Shown piece by piece: positions 16,254-25,185 of a stretch of DNA of 64,000 nt. The position numbers and the translations under genes were made by a program. Position 1 is the first letter of the stretch, and each line of letters opens with the position of its first letter. The notes under the pieces are model-generated. The model saw only the letters and a program-made list of their open reading frames with translations, was not told the DNA's origin and searched no databases. The stretch covers positions 330,262 through 394,261 of the forward strand of contig NZ_FXDJ01000009.1 in the NCBI RefSeq assembly GCF_900178525.1. Direction: 5' to 3'. This stretch comes from Massilibacteroides vaginae (GTDB lineage Bacteria; Bacteroidota; Bacteroidia; Bacteroidales; Tannerellaceae).

Positions 16254-17855
16254 ATGAAAGAGATAATTTTAATATTTTCCCTCCTTTTTTTCATACCTTC
16301 CGTAAAAGCAGCAACTATCGACTCGTTATTATATGAGTTAGACCTTTCAATACAAGAAAGACCTGCTTCTTTTGAGCAAAAAGAGAATACAATCAAACAA
16401 CTTAAGGAGGATTTATCTAATTCGTCCTCCGATGAGGATAGGTATACATTATTAAGAACGATTACAAATGAGTATAGTTTTTACAAGATAGACTCTGCTG
16501 TTTATTATTCAGACCAATGTATCAGCATGGCCACTAAATTAAACAAGGAAGACAATATTACTGAGTTACAGTTGGACAGGATCTATTACTACAGCTTCCT
16601 GCGTTTATTTCATGAATCTTTTGAAAAAATGGAAGCAATGGATTATGAGGCACTTCCGGTCTTTCTGAAAAAAAAATACCTGAAAACAATGATTCTTACC
16701 TATTATAATAAAGTAAGAGGATTGGAGAGTGCATATTCACGCGGATTTTACAATTCGGAAATCATGAAATACTGTGCCATGTATTTAGCTATCGAACCTA
16801 ATGAAACAATTGATCGTTTAAGAATAAAGGCATATACCTATTATCTTCAAGAGGATTATGAAGCATCGGAAACATTTATAAAACAGATTCTGAAAAAAAA
16901 GGACTTGTCTATTTATGAACGGGTGGAGATGTTAAATCATTTGAACGAATTATATAATGAATTAGGTAAAGAGTATAATAATGAGGCAAAAAAGGTATTG
17001 GTAGAAGCGGCTATATTGTCTAACAAATACGCCATTACCAAAAATCCGCCTTTATTAGAGCTGGCTCTGCTAATTTCCGAAGACGATTACAATCGGGCGC
17101 ACGACTATATCGATATCGCGATGAAAGATGCTTCTGTTTTCAGCATCGATCATAAAATTGGCGTAAGAGAGAAAACATACAATGAAATACAAGACATTTA
17201 CTATAACAAAATAAATGAGCAAAGAAATGTTTTCCAAGTAGTTTTAGTTATCATCTGCATTTTAAGTATTATCACTTTGTTTTTCCTCGTTATAACGATC
17301 AAGTCTAACAATACGTTGCGAAAAACACGTGAAAAACTGGTTAATGCCAACGACAACCTGAAAGAATCCAACCGTATTAAAGAAGTTTACTTCAGTTATT
17401 ATTTAAATCAGTACTCAAATTATATTGATAAAATAACAGAATATCAAAGACATATCGTGCGGTTGATCAATGCCGGACATTCAACCGATGTAATAAAAAA
17501 AGAAGCATTATCTTCGATGAACACCAAAAGTGACCTGAATGATTTTTATAGCGATTTCGATAAGTCCGTTTTAGAGCTATTCCCCTCTTTCATTCAAAAG
17601 GTGAACGAGCTACTGCGACCCGACGAAGCGTATAAAATCCGGAGCAACCCCAAAGACACGAATAGCAGGCTGAATACCGAATTAAGGATTTTAGCTCTTT
17701 TAAGATTGGGTATATGCGATAACAAAGAGATTGCTTCTTTCTTTAGATTTACGGTACAAACGGTATACAACTACAGAAGTAAAGCAAAAATGCGGGCAAT
17801 CGATGATGCTTCTTTTGAAGAGAATATTAAAAACATTTGCAATGATGGGTTGTAA
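16254..17855 (+). CDS. DUF6377 TPR-type membrane-anchored regulator
   Basis: The protein has 533 residues from MKEIILIFSLLFFIPSVKA, a signal peptide; 26 in-frame codons upstream are discounted. Residues about 20-320 are helical, TPR-like and predicted periplasmic. VFQVVLVIICILSIITLFFL near 330-350 is a single membrane helix followed by a coiled coil. The cytoplasmic C-terminus ends in a helix-turn-helix-like IASFFRFTVQTVYNYRSKAK. This is the Bacteroidetes DUF6377 architecture: an inner-membrane sensor coupled to a DNA-binding domain. It diverges from the DUF3575/DUF3868 operon and is a plausible regulator of it. Confidence 0.8.
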   Translation: MKEIILIFSLLFFIPSVKAATIDSLLYELDLSIQERPASFEQKENTIKQLKEDLSNSSSDEDRYTLLRTITNEYSFYKIDSAVYYSDQCISMATKLNKEDNITELQLDRIYYYSFLRLFHESFEKMEAMDYEALPVFLKKKYLKTMILTYYNKVRGLESAYSRGFYNSEIMKYCAMYLAIEPNETIDRLRIKAYTYYLQEDYEASETFIKQILKKKDLSIYERVEMLNHLNELYNELGKEYNNEAKKVLVEAAILSNKYAITKNPPLLELALLISEDDYNRAHDYIDIAMKDASVFSIDHKIGVREKTYNEIQDIYYNKINEQRNVFQVVLVIICILSIITLFFLVITIKSNNTLRKTREKLVNANDNLKESNRIKEVYFSYYLNQYSNYIDKITEYQRHIVRLINAGHSTDVIKKEALSSMNTKSDLNDFYSDFDKSVLELFPSFIQKVNELLRPDEAYKIRSNPKDTNSRLNTELRILALLRLGICDNKEIASFFRFTVQTVYNYRSKAKMRAIDDASFEENIKNICNDGL

Positions 17856-18033
17856 AAAAGGTGAATATTCGATCTTGACAACCATAAATATGGGTATACA
17901 ACGCTATTACCAACGTTTGTTAGCCTAACAACAAAGTTTGCAAGAAGTTTGAATTTCAATACCTACAATCCCAAAAAGGCTAATTTCAAGGCTGAGGCGC
18001 CAATTAAAAGCAAAAGAAAACGATTGAATAAGA

Positions 18034-18041
18034 TATCTTTG
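18034..18041 (+). promoter_or_regulatory. -7 box ahead of the candidate small RNA
   Basis: TATCTTTG matches TAnnTTTG. No convincing -33 element is present at the usual distance. Transcription would begin near 18,046-18,050. Confidence 0.4.
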
Positions 18042-18045
18042 TAAC

Positions 18046-18199
18046 AATTGAGAACAAGTGAGTAAAATTGAGACTGCGGTTGTCGCGAGACAATTTATCT
18101 CAGTAAATAGATTTCTTACAAATAAGAAATTTAATCAAGTCAAATAGTTTAATCAGAGTTTGAATTACGTTGGTTGTGAAACCGGCGTAATTTTTTTTT
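18046..18199 (+). ncRNA. Candidate structured small RNA with terminator
   Basis: About 150 bases without a frame, placed between a -7 box and a strong terminator, contain three successive hairpins. Hairpin 1 has TGAGA (18,069-73) pairing TCTCA (18,098-102), with an inner TTGTC-GCGA-GACAA tetraloop stem. Hairpin 2 is ATTTCTTA-CAAA-TAAGAAAT (18,111-130). Hairpin 3 is a 13-bp stem (18,163-175 with 18,180-192, two G-T pairs) running into nine T's. It could be a trans-acting small RNA or a 6S-like RNA. I cannot match it to a named family. Confidence 0.45.
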
Positions 18200-18282
18200 A
18201 TCCCTCAAAAACAGCATTTTTTACCCCCAAAAAACAGCATTTCTACATCGCTGATAATCAGCCACATAAAAAGCCCAAAAAC

Positions 18283-18345
18283 ATAAAGGTTATTTTTCGA
18301 AAAATAAAGGATATATTTTGAAAAATAAAGGATATATTTTTTTTT
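18283..18345 (+). repeat. 21-nt phased ATAAAGG array, locus 1
   Basis: ATAAAGG occurs at 18,283, 18,304 and 18,325, exactly 21 bases apart. Spacers are like TATTTTTCGAAAA. The distal unit is the ATAACC variant on the opposite strand, as at the other four loci. The array ends about 95 bases before the rfbC start codon and is preceded by CTGATAATCAG near 18,250, a sequence also near locus 3. Confidence 0.8.
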
Positions 18346-18440
18346 ATATAGTATTCAAAAAAAAGCTCGCCTTACATTTGCTTGCAGAAATCGCAAAAAT
18401 GGGTTTACTTTGTTTATTGTACTATCCAAATTACAACTGT

Positions 18441-18998
18441 ATGAATTTTATCAAAACAGAAATACCGGACGTCTGGATTTTAGAGCCTAACGTATTTAAG
18501 GATACCCGGGGTTATTTTATGGAGGCGTTCAAGATGGAAGCGTTCAGCGAGCATATCGGCAACGTGAATTTCATTCAAGATAATGAGTCGTGCTCCACCA
18601 AAGGAGTTCTACGGGGGTTACACTACCAGTTGGCTCCTTATTCGCAAGCGAAATTGGTGCGCGTGATAAAAGGGAATGTGCTGGATGTAGCCGTAGATAT
18701 TAGAAAAGGCTCTCCTACCTTCGGCAAGCATATTGCTATTGAACTTTCCGACAAAAACAAAAAACAGTTGTTTGTGCCCCGTGGGTTTGCGCACGGTTTT
18801 CAGGTGTTGAGCGATGAAGCCATATTTATGTATAAGGTAGACAATCCCTATACGCCATCGAGTGATCGCTCCATTCGCTTTGACGATCCGGAAATAAACA
18901 TCCAATGGAGGCAATTTGATGATCTGTTGCCCGTTCTATCAGATAAGGATAAGCATGCTCCTTTATTAAAAGAAGCTGAGATCAATTTCACGTATTAA
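18441..18998 (+). CDS. rfbC: dTDP-4-dehydrorhamnose 3,5-epimerase
   Basis: The protein has 185 residues from MNFIKTEIPDVW, the normal family start; 41 in-frame codons upstream cross the phased repeat and promoter. RGYFMEAF, QDNESCSTKGVLRGLHYQL (catalytic His in LHYQ) and FVPRGFAHGFQVLSDEA are the RmlC cupin motifs. It converts dTDP-4-keto-6-deoxyglucose to dTDP-4-keto-rhamnose in the cytoplasm. The next gene, rfbB, makes its substrate; rfbA and rfbD are not in the window. A possible promoter has TTG near 18,380 and TACTTTG near 18,406. Confidence 0.95.
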   Translation: MNFIKTEIPDVWILEPNVFKDTRGYFMEAFKMEAFSEHIGNVNFIQDNESCSTKGVLRGLHYQLAPYSQAKLVRVIKGNVLDVAVDIRKGSPTFGKHIAIELSDKNKKQLFVPRGFAHGFQVLSDEAIFMYKVDNPYTPSSDRSIRFDDPEINIQWRQFDDLLPVLSDKDKHAPLLKEAEINFTY

Positions 18999-19009
18999 AT
19001 TTAGAATCT

Positions 19010-20149
19010 ATGAAAACATACCTCGTAACCGGCGGAGCCGGATTTATCGGCGCTAATTTTGTAAAATATATGCTGTCTTCGTATAATGATGTAAAAATTG
19101 TTGTACTGGATTTGCTCACTTATGCAGGTAATTTAGGCACGATCGCTACAGATATTGATAACGACCGCTGCTTGTTTGTGAAAGGGGATATTTGCGACAA
19201 GGCACTGGCCGATCAGCTTTTTGAAACGCACAAGTTTGACTATGTGGTAAACTTCGCAGCCGAAAGCCATGTAGACAGGAGTATCGAAAATCCGCAATTG
19301 TTTTTAATTACCAATATCCTGGGCACACAAAATCTGCTGGACGCAGCGCGTAAAGCCTGGGTTACAGGGAAAGACGAAAACGGTTATCCTATCTGGCGTG
19401 AAGGGGTTCGCTTTCATCAGGTTTCGACCGACGAGGTATACGGCAGTCTGGGTGCGGAAGGATTCTTTCATGAAACTACCCCACTCGATCCGCGCAGCCC
19501 TTACAGTGCCTCTAAAACAAGCGCAGACTTGTTTGTTAAGGCTTATTTCGAAACCTACAAAATGCCGGTAACCACTACCCGTTGTTCAAATAATTACGGG
19601 CCTTTCCATTTCCCCGAAAAGTTAATCCCCCTGATTATAAAAAACATATTGGAAGGCAAACCCCTTCCGGTTTACGGAGATGGATCGAACGTAAGAGACT
19701 GGCTCTATGTGGAAGATCACTGCAAGGCAATCGACAAGGTGGTAAGAAACGGCAAAAACGGCGAAGTATATAATGTAGGCGGGCATAACGAAAAACAAAA
19801 CATTGAGATCGTTAAACTCACCATTGCAACGATTCATAAAATGATGAGCGAAAAACCGGAGTTGCGAGCGGTGCTGAAAAAGAAAGAAACGGATAAAAAC
19901 GGCGAAATAGCAATCGACTGGATCAATGACAGCTTAATCACATTCGTGAAAGACCGGCTCGGGCACGACCACCGTTACGCGATAGACCCGACAAAGATCA
20001 GCACGGAATTAGGCTGGCTGCCGGAAACGTCTTTCGAAGTTGGTATTGTAAAAACAATAGAATGGTATCTCGCCAATCAGCAATGGGTAGCCGACATCAC
20101 CGGAGGCGACTATATGAAGTATTACGAACAAATGTACACCAATAGATAA
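19010..20149 (+). CDS. rfbB: dTDP-glucose 4,6-dehydratase
   Basis: The 379-residue protein is an extended SDR enzyme. TGGAGFIGANFVKYML at residues 6-21 binds NAD. FAAESHVDRSIENP and the QVSTDEVYGS/YSASKTSADLFV stretches carry the Thr, Asp-Glu and YxxxK catalytic residues. GSNVRDWLYVEDHCKAI is typical of RmlB. It removes water from dTDP-glucose, giving dTDP-4-keto-6-deoxyglucose for rhamnose in surface polysaccharide. Eleven bases separate it from rfbC, and it is followed after 3 bases by the AlaX-like gene. Confidence 0.96.
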   Translation: MKTYLVTGGAGFIGANFVKYMLSSYNDVKIVVLDLLTYAGNLGTIATDIDNDRCLFVKGDICDKALADQLFETHKFDYVVNFAAESHVDRSIENPQLFLITNILGTQNLLDAARKAWVTGKDENGYPIWREGVRFHQVSTDEVYGSLGAEGFFHETTPLDPRSPYSASKTSADLFVKAYFETYKMPVTTTRCSNNYGPFHFPEKLIPLIIKNILEGKPLPVYGDGSNVRDWLYVEDHCKAIDKVVRNGKNGEVYNVGGHNEKQNIEIVKLTIATIHKMMSEKPELRAVLKKKETDKNGEIAIDWINDSLITFVKDRLGHDHRYAIDPTKISTELGWLPETSFEVGIVKTIEWYLANQQWVADITGGDYMKYYEQMYTNR

Positions 20150-20152
20150 ACT

Positions 20153-20623
20153 ATGATAGAAGCGGCAACAGGCCTTAGCGACAACATTAAAGATCACGCC
20201 AACCCGGCCATGCATACGGCCGAACATATTCTGAACCAAACCATGGTTCGTATGTTTGGCTGCCCTCGTTCCATGAACACGCATATCGAACGAAAGAAAA
20301 GCAAATGCGATTATCTCTTGTCCGAAGATCCGGGAGCAGCAAAGATGGCAGAAGTAGAACAAATCGTAAACGATGTGATAGATCGCCATCTACCCGTAAC
20401 GGTTCATTTCATGACTAAAGAAGAAGCGGCAGCTATTGTTGATATGAACAAGCTGCCCGAAAATGTAGGTGATACATTAAGAATCATACGCGTGGGAGAT
20501 TATGACGCTTGCGCATGTGTAGGCGCCCATGTAGAAAACACTTCTACCATCGGACATTTCAAGCTTCTAAACTGTGATTACACGCCGGGAAGGCTGCGTG
20601 TCCGATTCAAACTGGTGGAATAA
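20153..20623 (+). CDS. AlaX-type alanyl-tRNA editing domain protein
   Basis: The 156-residue stand-alone protein has the tRNA_SAD/AlaX zinc motifs: HTAEH (His21, His25) and CACVGAHV (Cys122, His126). This family hydrolyses Ser or Gly from mischarged tRNA-Ala. The protein lacks the longer N-terminal extension of other AlaX types. It is co-directional with rfbB with a 3-base gap, so probably co-transcribed, though no pathway link is evident. The precise substrate is not shown. Confidence 0.85.
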   Translation: MIEAATGLSDNIKDHANPAMHTAEHILNQTMVRMFGCPRSMNTHIERKKSKCDYLLSEDPGAAKMAEVEQIVNDVIDRHLPVTVHFMTKEEAAAIVDMNKLPENVGDTLRIIRVGDYDACACVGAHVENTSTIGHFKLLNCDYTPGRLRVRFKLVE

Positions 20624-20660
20624 TTACCGGAAAAGGAATTTCGGATTGGATATTTTTATG

Positions 20661-20668
20661 TAATTTTG
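20661..20668 (+). promoter_or_regulatory. -7 box of the pgk promoter
   Basis: TAATTTTG matches TAnnTTTG. It overlaps an upstream in-frame ATG at 20,666, ruling that start out, and would give a leader of about 43 bases before the pgk ATG at 20,717. Confidence 0.55.
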
Positions 20669-20716
20669 AAAGCATTTTCCAAGAAGATATTACTTCAAAA
20701 CATAAATATAAAAGTT

Positions 20717-21979
20717 ATGCAAACTATTGACAAGTTCAATTTTGCCAACAAAAAGGCATTCGTTAGAGTTGACTTTAACGTTCCGTTAGATGAAAACTTT
20801 AATATCACAGACGACACACGTATCCGTGCCGCTCTACCAACATTGAAAAAAATTCTCTCTGATGGTGGAAGTGTAATTATCGGTTCTCACTTAGGACGTC
20901 CGAAAGGAGTTACTGATAAGTTCTCATTAAAGCATATTTTGAATCACGTTTCTAAATTGTTAGGCGTAGACGTTCAGTTTGCCGGCGACTGTATCGGTGA
21001 AGAAGCAGGCTTGAAAGCAGCTGCCCTAAAACCGGGAGAAGCTTTATTACTGGAAAACCTTCGCTTCTATGCTGAAGAAGAAGGAAAACCAAGAGGTTTA
21101 GCTGAAGACGCTTCTGATGAAGAAAAGAAAGAAGCGAAGAAAGCGGTTAAAGAAAGCCAGAAAGGTTTCACCAAGAAGCTGGCTTCGTATGCAGACTGCT
21201 ATGTAAATGACGCTTTCGGCACAGCACACCGTGCACATGCTTCGACCGCATTAATCGCGGCTTACTTCGACATCAATCACAAGATGTTCGGTTACCTGAT
21301 GGAAAAAGAAGTAAAAGCCGTTGAAAAAATCCTGAACGACATTGCCCGTCCATTTACAGCAATCATGGGTGGATCAAAGGTTTCTTCTAAAATTGAAATC
21401 ATTGAAAACTTATTGAATAAGGTAGACAACCTGATCGTAACAGGGGGTATGACGTATACTTTCACGAAAGCTCTTGGTGGAAAAATAGGTAATTCCATCT
21501 GCGAAGACGACAAGCTTGATCTTGCTCTGGAATTATTACAGAAGGCTAAAGACAAAGGCGTAAATCTGGTATTAGCTGTTGACACAAAAATAGCGGATAG
21601 CTTCAGCAACGACGCGAAAACCGCCTTTGCAGAAGTAAATGAAATCCCCGACGGATGGGAAGGCCTTGATATAGGTCCTAAAACGGAAGCAATCTACGCG
21701 GAAGTAATCAAGAAATCAAAAACAATTCTTTGGAATGGTCCTACAGGAGTATTCGAATTCGAAAACTTCACACACGGTTCTCGTGCAGTAGGCGAAGCAA
21801 TAGTTGAAGCAACCAAAGAAGGTGCATTCTCATTAGTAGGTGGAGGTGACTCGGTTGCCTGTGTAAACAAATTCCGTCTTGCCGACGGTGTTTCTTACGT
21901 ATCTACCGGTGGTGGAGCATTACTGGAAGCTATCGAAGGAAAAGTGCTTCCCGGTATTGAAGCGATCAGAGGATTCTAA
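20717..21979 (+). CDS. pgk: Phosphoglycerate kinase
   Basis: The 420-residue protein is of normal length. [20 protein letters not shown] near residues 15-34 and GSHLGRPKG near 60 form the substrate site. [39 protein letters not shown] and the C-terminal [14 protein letters not shown] are the standard motifs. It transfers phosphate from 1,3-bisphosphoglycerate to ADP in glycolysis. It has its own promoter and a strong terminator, so it is probably monocistronic. Confidence 0.97.
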   Translation: MQTIDKFNFANKKAFVRVDFNVPLDENFNITDDTRIRAALPTLKKILSDGGSVIIGSHLGRPKGVTDKFSLKHILNHVSKLLGVDVQFAGDCIGEEAGLKAAALKPGEALLLENLRFYAEEEGKPRGLAEDASDEEKKEAKKAVKESQKGFTKKLASYADCYVNDAFGTAHRAHASTALIAAYFDINHKMFGYLMEKEVKAVEKILNDIARPFTAIMGGSKVSSKIEIIENLLNKVDNLIVTGGMTYTFTKALGGKIGNSICEDDKLDLALELLQKAKDKGVNLVLAVDTKIADSFSNDAKTAFAEVNEIPDGWEGLDIGPKTEAIYAEVIKKSKTILWNGPTGVFEFENFTHGSRAVGEAIVEATKEGAFSLVGGGDSVACVNKFRLADGVSYVSTGGGALLEAIEGKVLPGIEAIRGF

Positions 21980-21998
21980 CAAATCCTTTAAACATAAC

Positions 21999-22038
21999 AA
22001 AACGGGGTGAGTTCCTTTAATGAAACTCACCCCGTTTT
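21999..22038. terminator. Bidirectional terminator between pgk and mnmA
   Basis: Perfect 15-bp arms (21,999-22,013 and 22,024-22,038) with a core CGGGGTGAG are flanked by A- and T-runs. It serves the convergent pgk and mnmA genes. Confidence 0.9.
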
Positions 22039-22049
22039 TATTTTCCTGA

Positions 22050-23126
22050 TCAGGTGTTTTCGTCAATAATCATTCCGCTACCGAGGCAGAGCCGGCTCTC
22101 TTTGTCATACACAACGCCATATTGACCCGGAGCTACGCCTTGTATCTTTTCGTCTGATTCAATACGGTACAGATCTCCGATTTTACGAAGTCGGCCGGTT
22201 GTAAACTCCGGTGTATGCCGTATCTTAAAGGTGATGTCTTTTGTTCCTTCAAAATCGCCCCAGGGATCTTCGGTTATAAAGTCAAACCCTTGCATATTCA
22301 CCACTTTATTATACTGCGTTTCGGGATCGTATCCGTTAGAGACGTAGATAATATTCCGTTTAATATCTTTCTTGATTACAAACCAGGGGCCACCGCTCAG
22401 TCCGAGACCTTTACGCTGTCCGATAGTATGAAACCAGTAACCATTGTGTTTGCCAACGATCTTGCCGGTTTCTAACTCTACAATCTTGCCGGTTCTTTGT
22501 CCTAAGTAACGCCCGATAAAATCATTGTAGTTGATTTTACCAAGAAAACAAATTCCCTGACTGTCTTTTCTTTGTGCGCTCGGCAGCTTTTCTTCAGCCG
22601 CAATAGCGCGCACTTCGCTTTTCAGGAGATTCCCGATAGGGAACATCAGCTTTTGAATTTGCAAACGGGTTATTTGTGCCAAAAAATCTGTTTGATCCTT
22701 GTGTTTATCTTTTGCAGTAGAAAGCCAGACTTTTCCATCTATTTCGGTGGTAGTCGCGTAATGACCGGTTGCTATTTTATCGAAATCTTTTCCCCATTTA
22801 TCTTCGAAGCAACCAAACTTAATGAATCTATTGCACATCATATCGGGGTTTGGGGTTAAGCCTCTCTTTACAGATTCGATCGTATAACTTACCACTTTTT
22901 CCCAATATTCTTCATGCAAAGAAACTATCTCCATCTTACAGCCGTATTTTCTGGCGATGTATGACGTGATTTCAATATCTTCTTCCGCAGGACAATCTAT
23001 ATAACCATCCTTATCTTCCATTCCTATCCGGATATAAAAGATCGTAGGATCATACCCCGCCTCTTTTAGCTGGTGTACGACTACGGAGCTATCTACTCCT
23101 CCCGATACCAATGCCGCTATGTTCAT
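22050..23126 (-). CDS. mnmA: tRNA-specific 2-thiouridylase MnmA
   Basis: The 358-residue protein has the PP-loop SGGVDSSVV (residues 8-16). Two catalytic cysteines are in place: [13 protein letters not shown] near residue 98 and SQGICFLGK near 190. [19 protein letters not shown] is the family's C-terminal signature. It thiolates uridine 34 of tRNA Lys, Glu and Gln. It is the last gene before the shared terminator. A 75-base gap separates it from folE upstream. Confidence 0.96.
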   Translation of the reverse strand: MNIAALVSGGVDSSVVVHQLKEAGYDPTIFYIRIGMEDKDGYIDCPAEEDIEITSYIARKYGCKMEIVSLHEEYWEKVVSYTIESVKRGLTPNPDMMCNRFIKFGCFEDKWGKDFDKIATGHYATTTEIDGKVWLSTAKDKHKDQTDFLAQITRLQIQKLMFPIGNLLKSEVRAIAAEEKLPSAQRKDSQGICFLGKINYNDFIGRYLGQRTGKIVELETGKIVGKHNGYWFHTIGQRKGLGLSGGPWFVIKKDIKRNIIYVSNGYDPETQYNKVVNMQGFDFITEDPWGDFEGTKDITFKIRHTPEFTTGRLRKIGDLYRIESDEKIQGVAPGQYGVVYDKESRLCLGSGMIIDENT

Positions 23127-23201
23127 GCTTATTTCCTCTGTCTTAATACAGTGGCAAAGGTACGAAATATTGTCCGAAAAAATCAGGTTAAGGGGATGCG
23201 G

Positions 23202-23792
23202 TTACCTGGTATGCTTTATCAGGTTCATAAATTCTTCACGGGTTTTAGCTTGTTGGAAAAAGCCGGTAAAGTCTGAAGTTGTGGTTAACGAATTTTGTTT
23301 TTCTACCCCACGCATTTGCATACACATGTGTTGTGCTTCAATAACAACCATCACACCCAACGGATTCAATGTCTGCTGAATACAGTCTTTAATTTGTAGC
23401 GTCATGCGTTCCTGTATCTGCAGCCGGCGGGCAAAAATATCCACGATACGGGGAAGTTTACTAAGTCCCGTGATGTACTTATTGGGAATATATGCAATAT
23501 GGGCTTTACCAAAGAAAGGCAGCATGTGGTGCTCACAAAGTGAAAAGAAATCGATATCCTTTACGATAACCATCTGCTTATAACCTTCTTCTGCAAACAT
23601 AGCCGATCGCAGTATGGCTTCTGGATCTTCACGATAGCCTTTGGTTAGGAATTGCATCGCTTTAGCTACACGTTCGGGCGTGCGGATGAGTCCTTCACGG
23701 GAAGAATCTTCGCCCAACAGATTTATAATACTTTCATAATGAACTTTTAATTCTTCGCGAGCGGCCAATTGCTCTTCACTACTTTCTTTCAT
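23202..23792 (-). CDS. folE: GTP cyclohydrolase I
   Basis: The 196-residue protein has zinc and active-site residues in [20 protein letters not shown] and [20 protein letters not shown], and a C-terminal MQMRGVEK with the third cysteine region (HMCMQMRGV). It makes dihydroneopterin triphosphate from GTP for folate and possibly queuosine-type pathways. It lies 17 bases downstream of the SPOR gene. Confidence 0.96.
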   Translation of the reverse strand: MKESSEEQLAAREELKVHYESIINLLGEDSSREGLIRTPERVAKAMQFLTKGYREDPEAILRSAMFAEEGYKQMVIVKDIDFFSLCEHHMLPFFGKAHIAYIPNKYITGLSKLPRIVDIFARRLQIQERMTLQIKDCIQQTLNPLGVMVVIEAQHMCMQMRGVEKQNSLTTTSDFTGFFQQAKTREEFMNLIKHTR

Positions 23793-23809
23793 CTCTTTAT
23801 CTGTGCATT

Positions 23810-24298
23810 TTAATACAACGGTATCTTTACATCTTCTCTCACGATATACATTTCTTTGGCATAAGACGGAAACGCGTCCATTAGCACACGCATTGTATGG
23901 TATGCCTCTTCATGCGAACGATAATCGCCTATACGCAATCTCCAGAATGGTGCCACATAAGTAACGTATGTTATCAATTCCGGGAAAAGGTCCTTGATTT
24001 CTTTTTCCTTCTTAAACGCTTCGTCTTTAGAGTTTTTCAGATTACCGGAAAAAACTTGCGCACGAAATCCCGGCATTTCCAGGTATTGCGTTTCATCGTT
24101 TACGGAAGATCTGCGCGTTCCCAACAGATTCCGTATTGCAACAGACTGGTTGATCTCCACTTCGCCCTTACCCGGTACGGATTCCTGCAACGCGTCAATA
24201 ATTGAAAAAGCTTGTCCTCTAAATTGATCCTGAGCGTATACCGGATAAACTGCCAACAGCAATAAAAAGAGCGATGACCTTAAAAGTATTTTTCTCAT
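23810..24298 (-). CDS. SPOR domain-containing secreted protein
   Basis: The 162-residue protein has a signal peptide ([22 protein letters not shown]). The C-terminal SPOR fold spans about 80-155: [39 protein letters not shown], with Tyr/Arg at strand ends. SPOR domains bind denuded peptidoglycan glycan strands at division sites. It is placed between tpiA's terminator and folE and shares folE's direction. A periplasmic or outer-membrane-associated location is expected. Confidence 0.85.
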   Translation of the reverse strand: MRKILLRSSLFLLLLAVYPVYAQDQFRGQAFSIIDALQESVPGKGEVEINQSVAIRNLLGTRRSSVNDETQYLEMPGFRAQVFSGNLKNSKDEAFKKEKEIKDLFPELITYVTYVAPFWRLRIGDYRSHEEAYHTMRVLMDAFPSYAKEMYIVREDVKIPLY

Positions 24299-24314
24299 GC
24301 CTTATATAAAAAAG

Positions 24315-24383
24315 AAAAGGGGAATACCCCGGATGATGATCTCCTTAAAACAGAAATCATCCCTTCAGGTATTCCCTTTTTTT
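24315..24383 (-). terminator. Terminator after tpiA
   Basis: A long hairpin has outer arms AAAAGGGGAATACC and GGTATTCCCTTTT and an inner GATGAT/ATCATC stem. T-rich sequence follows on the leftward strand. Confidence 0.8.
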
Positions 24384-24392
24384 GAGTTATTA

Positions 24393-25148
24393 TCAAAATG
24401 CTTCAATAATCGGAAGGAATTTATCTACACCTAAAGATGCTCCGCCGATCAAACCGCCGTCAACATCCGGTTTTGAGAATAATTCTTTCGCGTTAGAAGC
24501 GTTACAGCTTCCACCGTAAAGGATAGAACAATCGTTAGCAACAGTTTCGCCGTATTTCGCGGCAACAACCTTACGGATATACGCGTGTATTTCCTGCGCC
24601 TGATCTGAAGTAGCAGTTTTACCGGTTCCGATAGCCCAAACCGGTTCGTAAGCCAATACTATTTTACCGAAATCTTCAACAGAAAGATCGAATAAAGAAG
24701 ATTTGATTTGTTCTTCAACAACTTCAAAATGCTTTCCGGCTTCTCTTTCTTCCAACACTTCACCAATACAGAAAATAGGAGTTAATCCGTTAGCTAAAGC
24801 CAAAGTTACTTTTGTTTTCAGGATTTCAGCAGTTTCGTGGTAATACGCACGTCTTTCAGAGTGACCTAAAATTACATATTTAGCGCCTGTTGAAGCAACC
24901 ATCGCTGCAGATACCTCACCTGTGTAAGCACCTTTATCCTGATCAGCGCAGTTTTCAGCAGCAACACCGATCTTTGCCGTATCAATAGCTGCGGCTACAG
25001 TAGCCAAATGTGTGAATGGCGTACCAATTACAACATCACAGTTTACTGTTTTACCTTTCAACGCTGCATCAAGTTCTTTCGCAAGAGCCAGACCTTCAGG
25101 AAGTGTGGTGTTCATTTTCCAGTTTCCTGCAACAATATTCTTTCTCAT
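24393..25148 (-). CDS. tpiA: Triosephosphate isomerase
   Basis: The 251-residue protein has all catalytic parts: NWKMN (Lys11), [10 protein letters not shown] (His near 100), [14 protein letters not shown] (Glu near 172), and the phosphate-binding ILYGGSCN and GGLIGGASL. It interconverts dihydroxyacetone phosphate and glyceraldehyde 3-phosphate. It is the last gene of a DUF1599-DoxX-tpiA run and ends in a strong terminator. Confidence 0.97.
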   Translation of the reverse strand: MRKNIVAGNWKMNTTLPEGLALAKELDAALKGKTVNCDVVIGTPFTHLATVAAAIDTAKIGVAAENCADQDKGAYTGEVSAAMVASTGAKYVILGHSERRAYYHETAEILKTKVTLALANGLTPIFCIGEVLEEREAGKHFEVVEEQIKSSLFDLSVEDFGKIVLAYEPVWAIGTGKTATSDQAQEIHAYIRKVVAAKYGETVANDCSILYGGSCNASNAKELFSKPDVDGGLIGGASLGVDKFLPIIEAF

Positions 25149-25185
25149 AAGTACAAATTATTTAATATGTTATACATAAATTATT

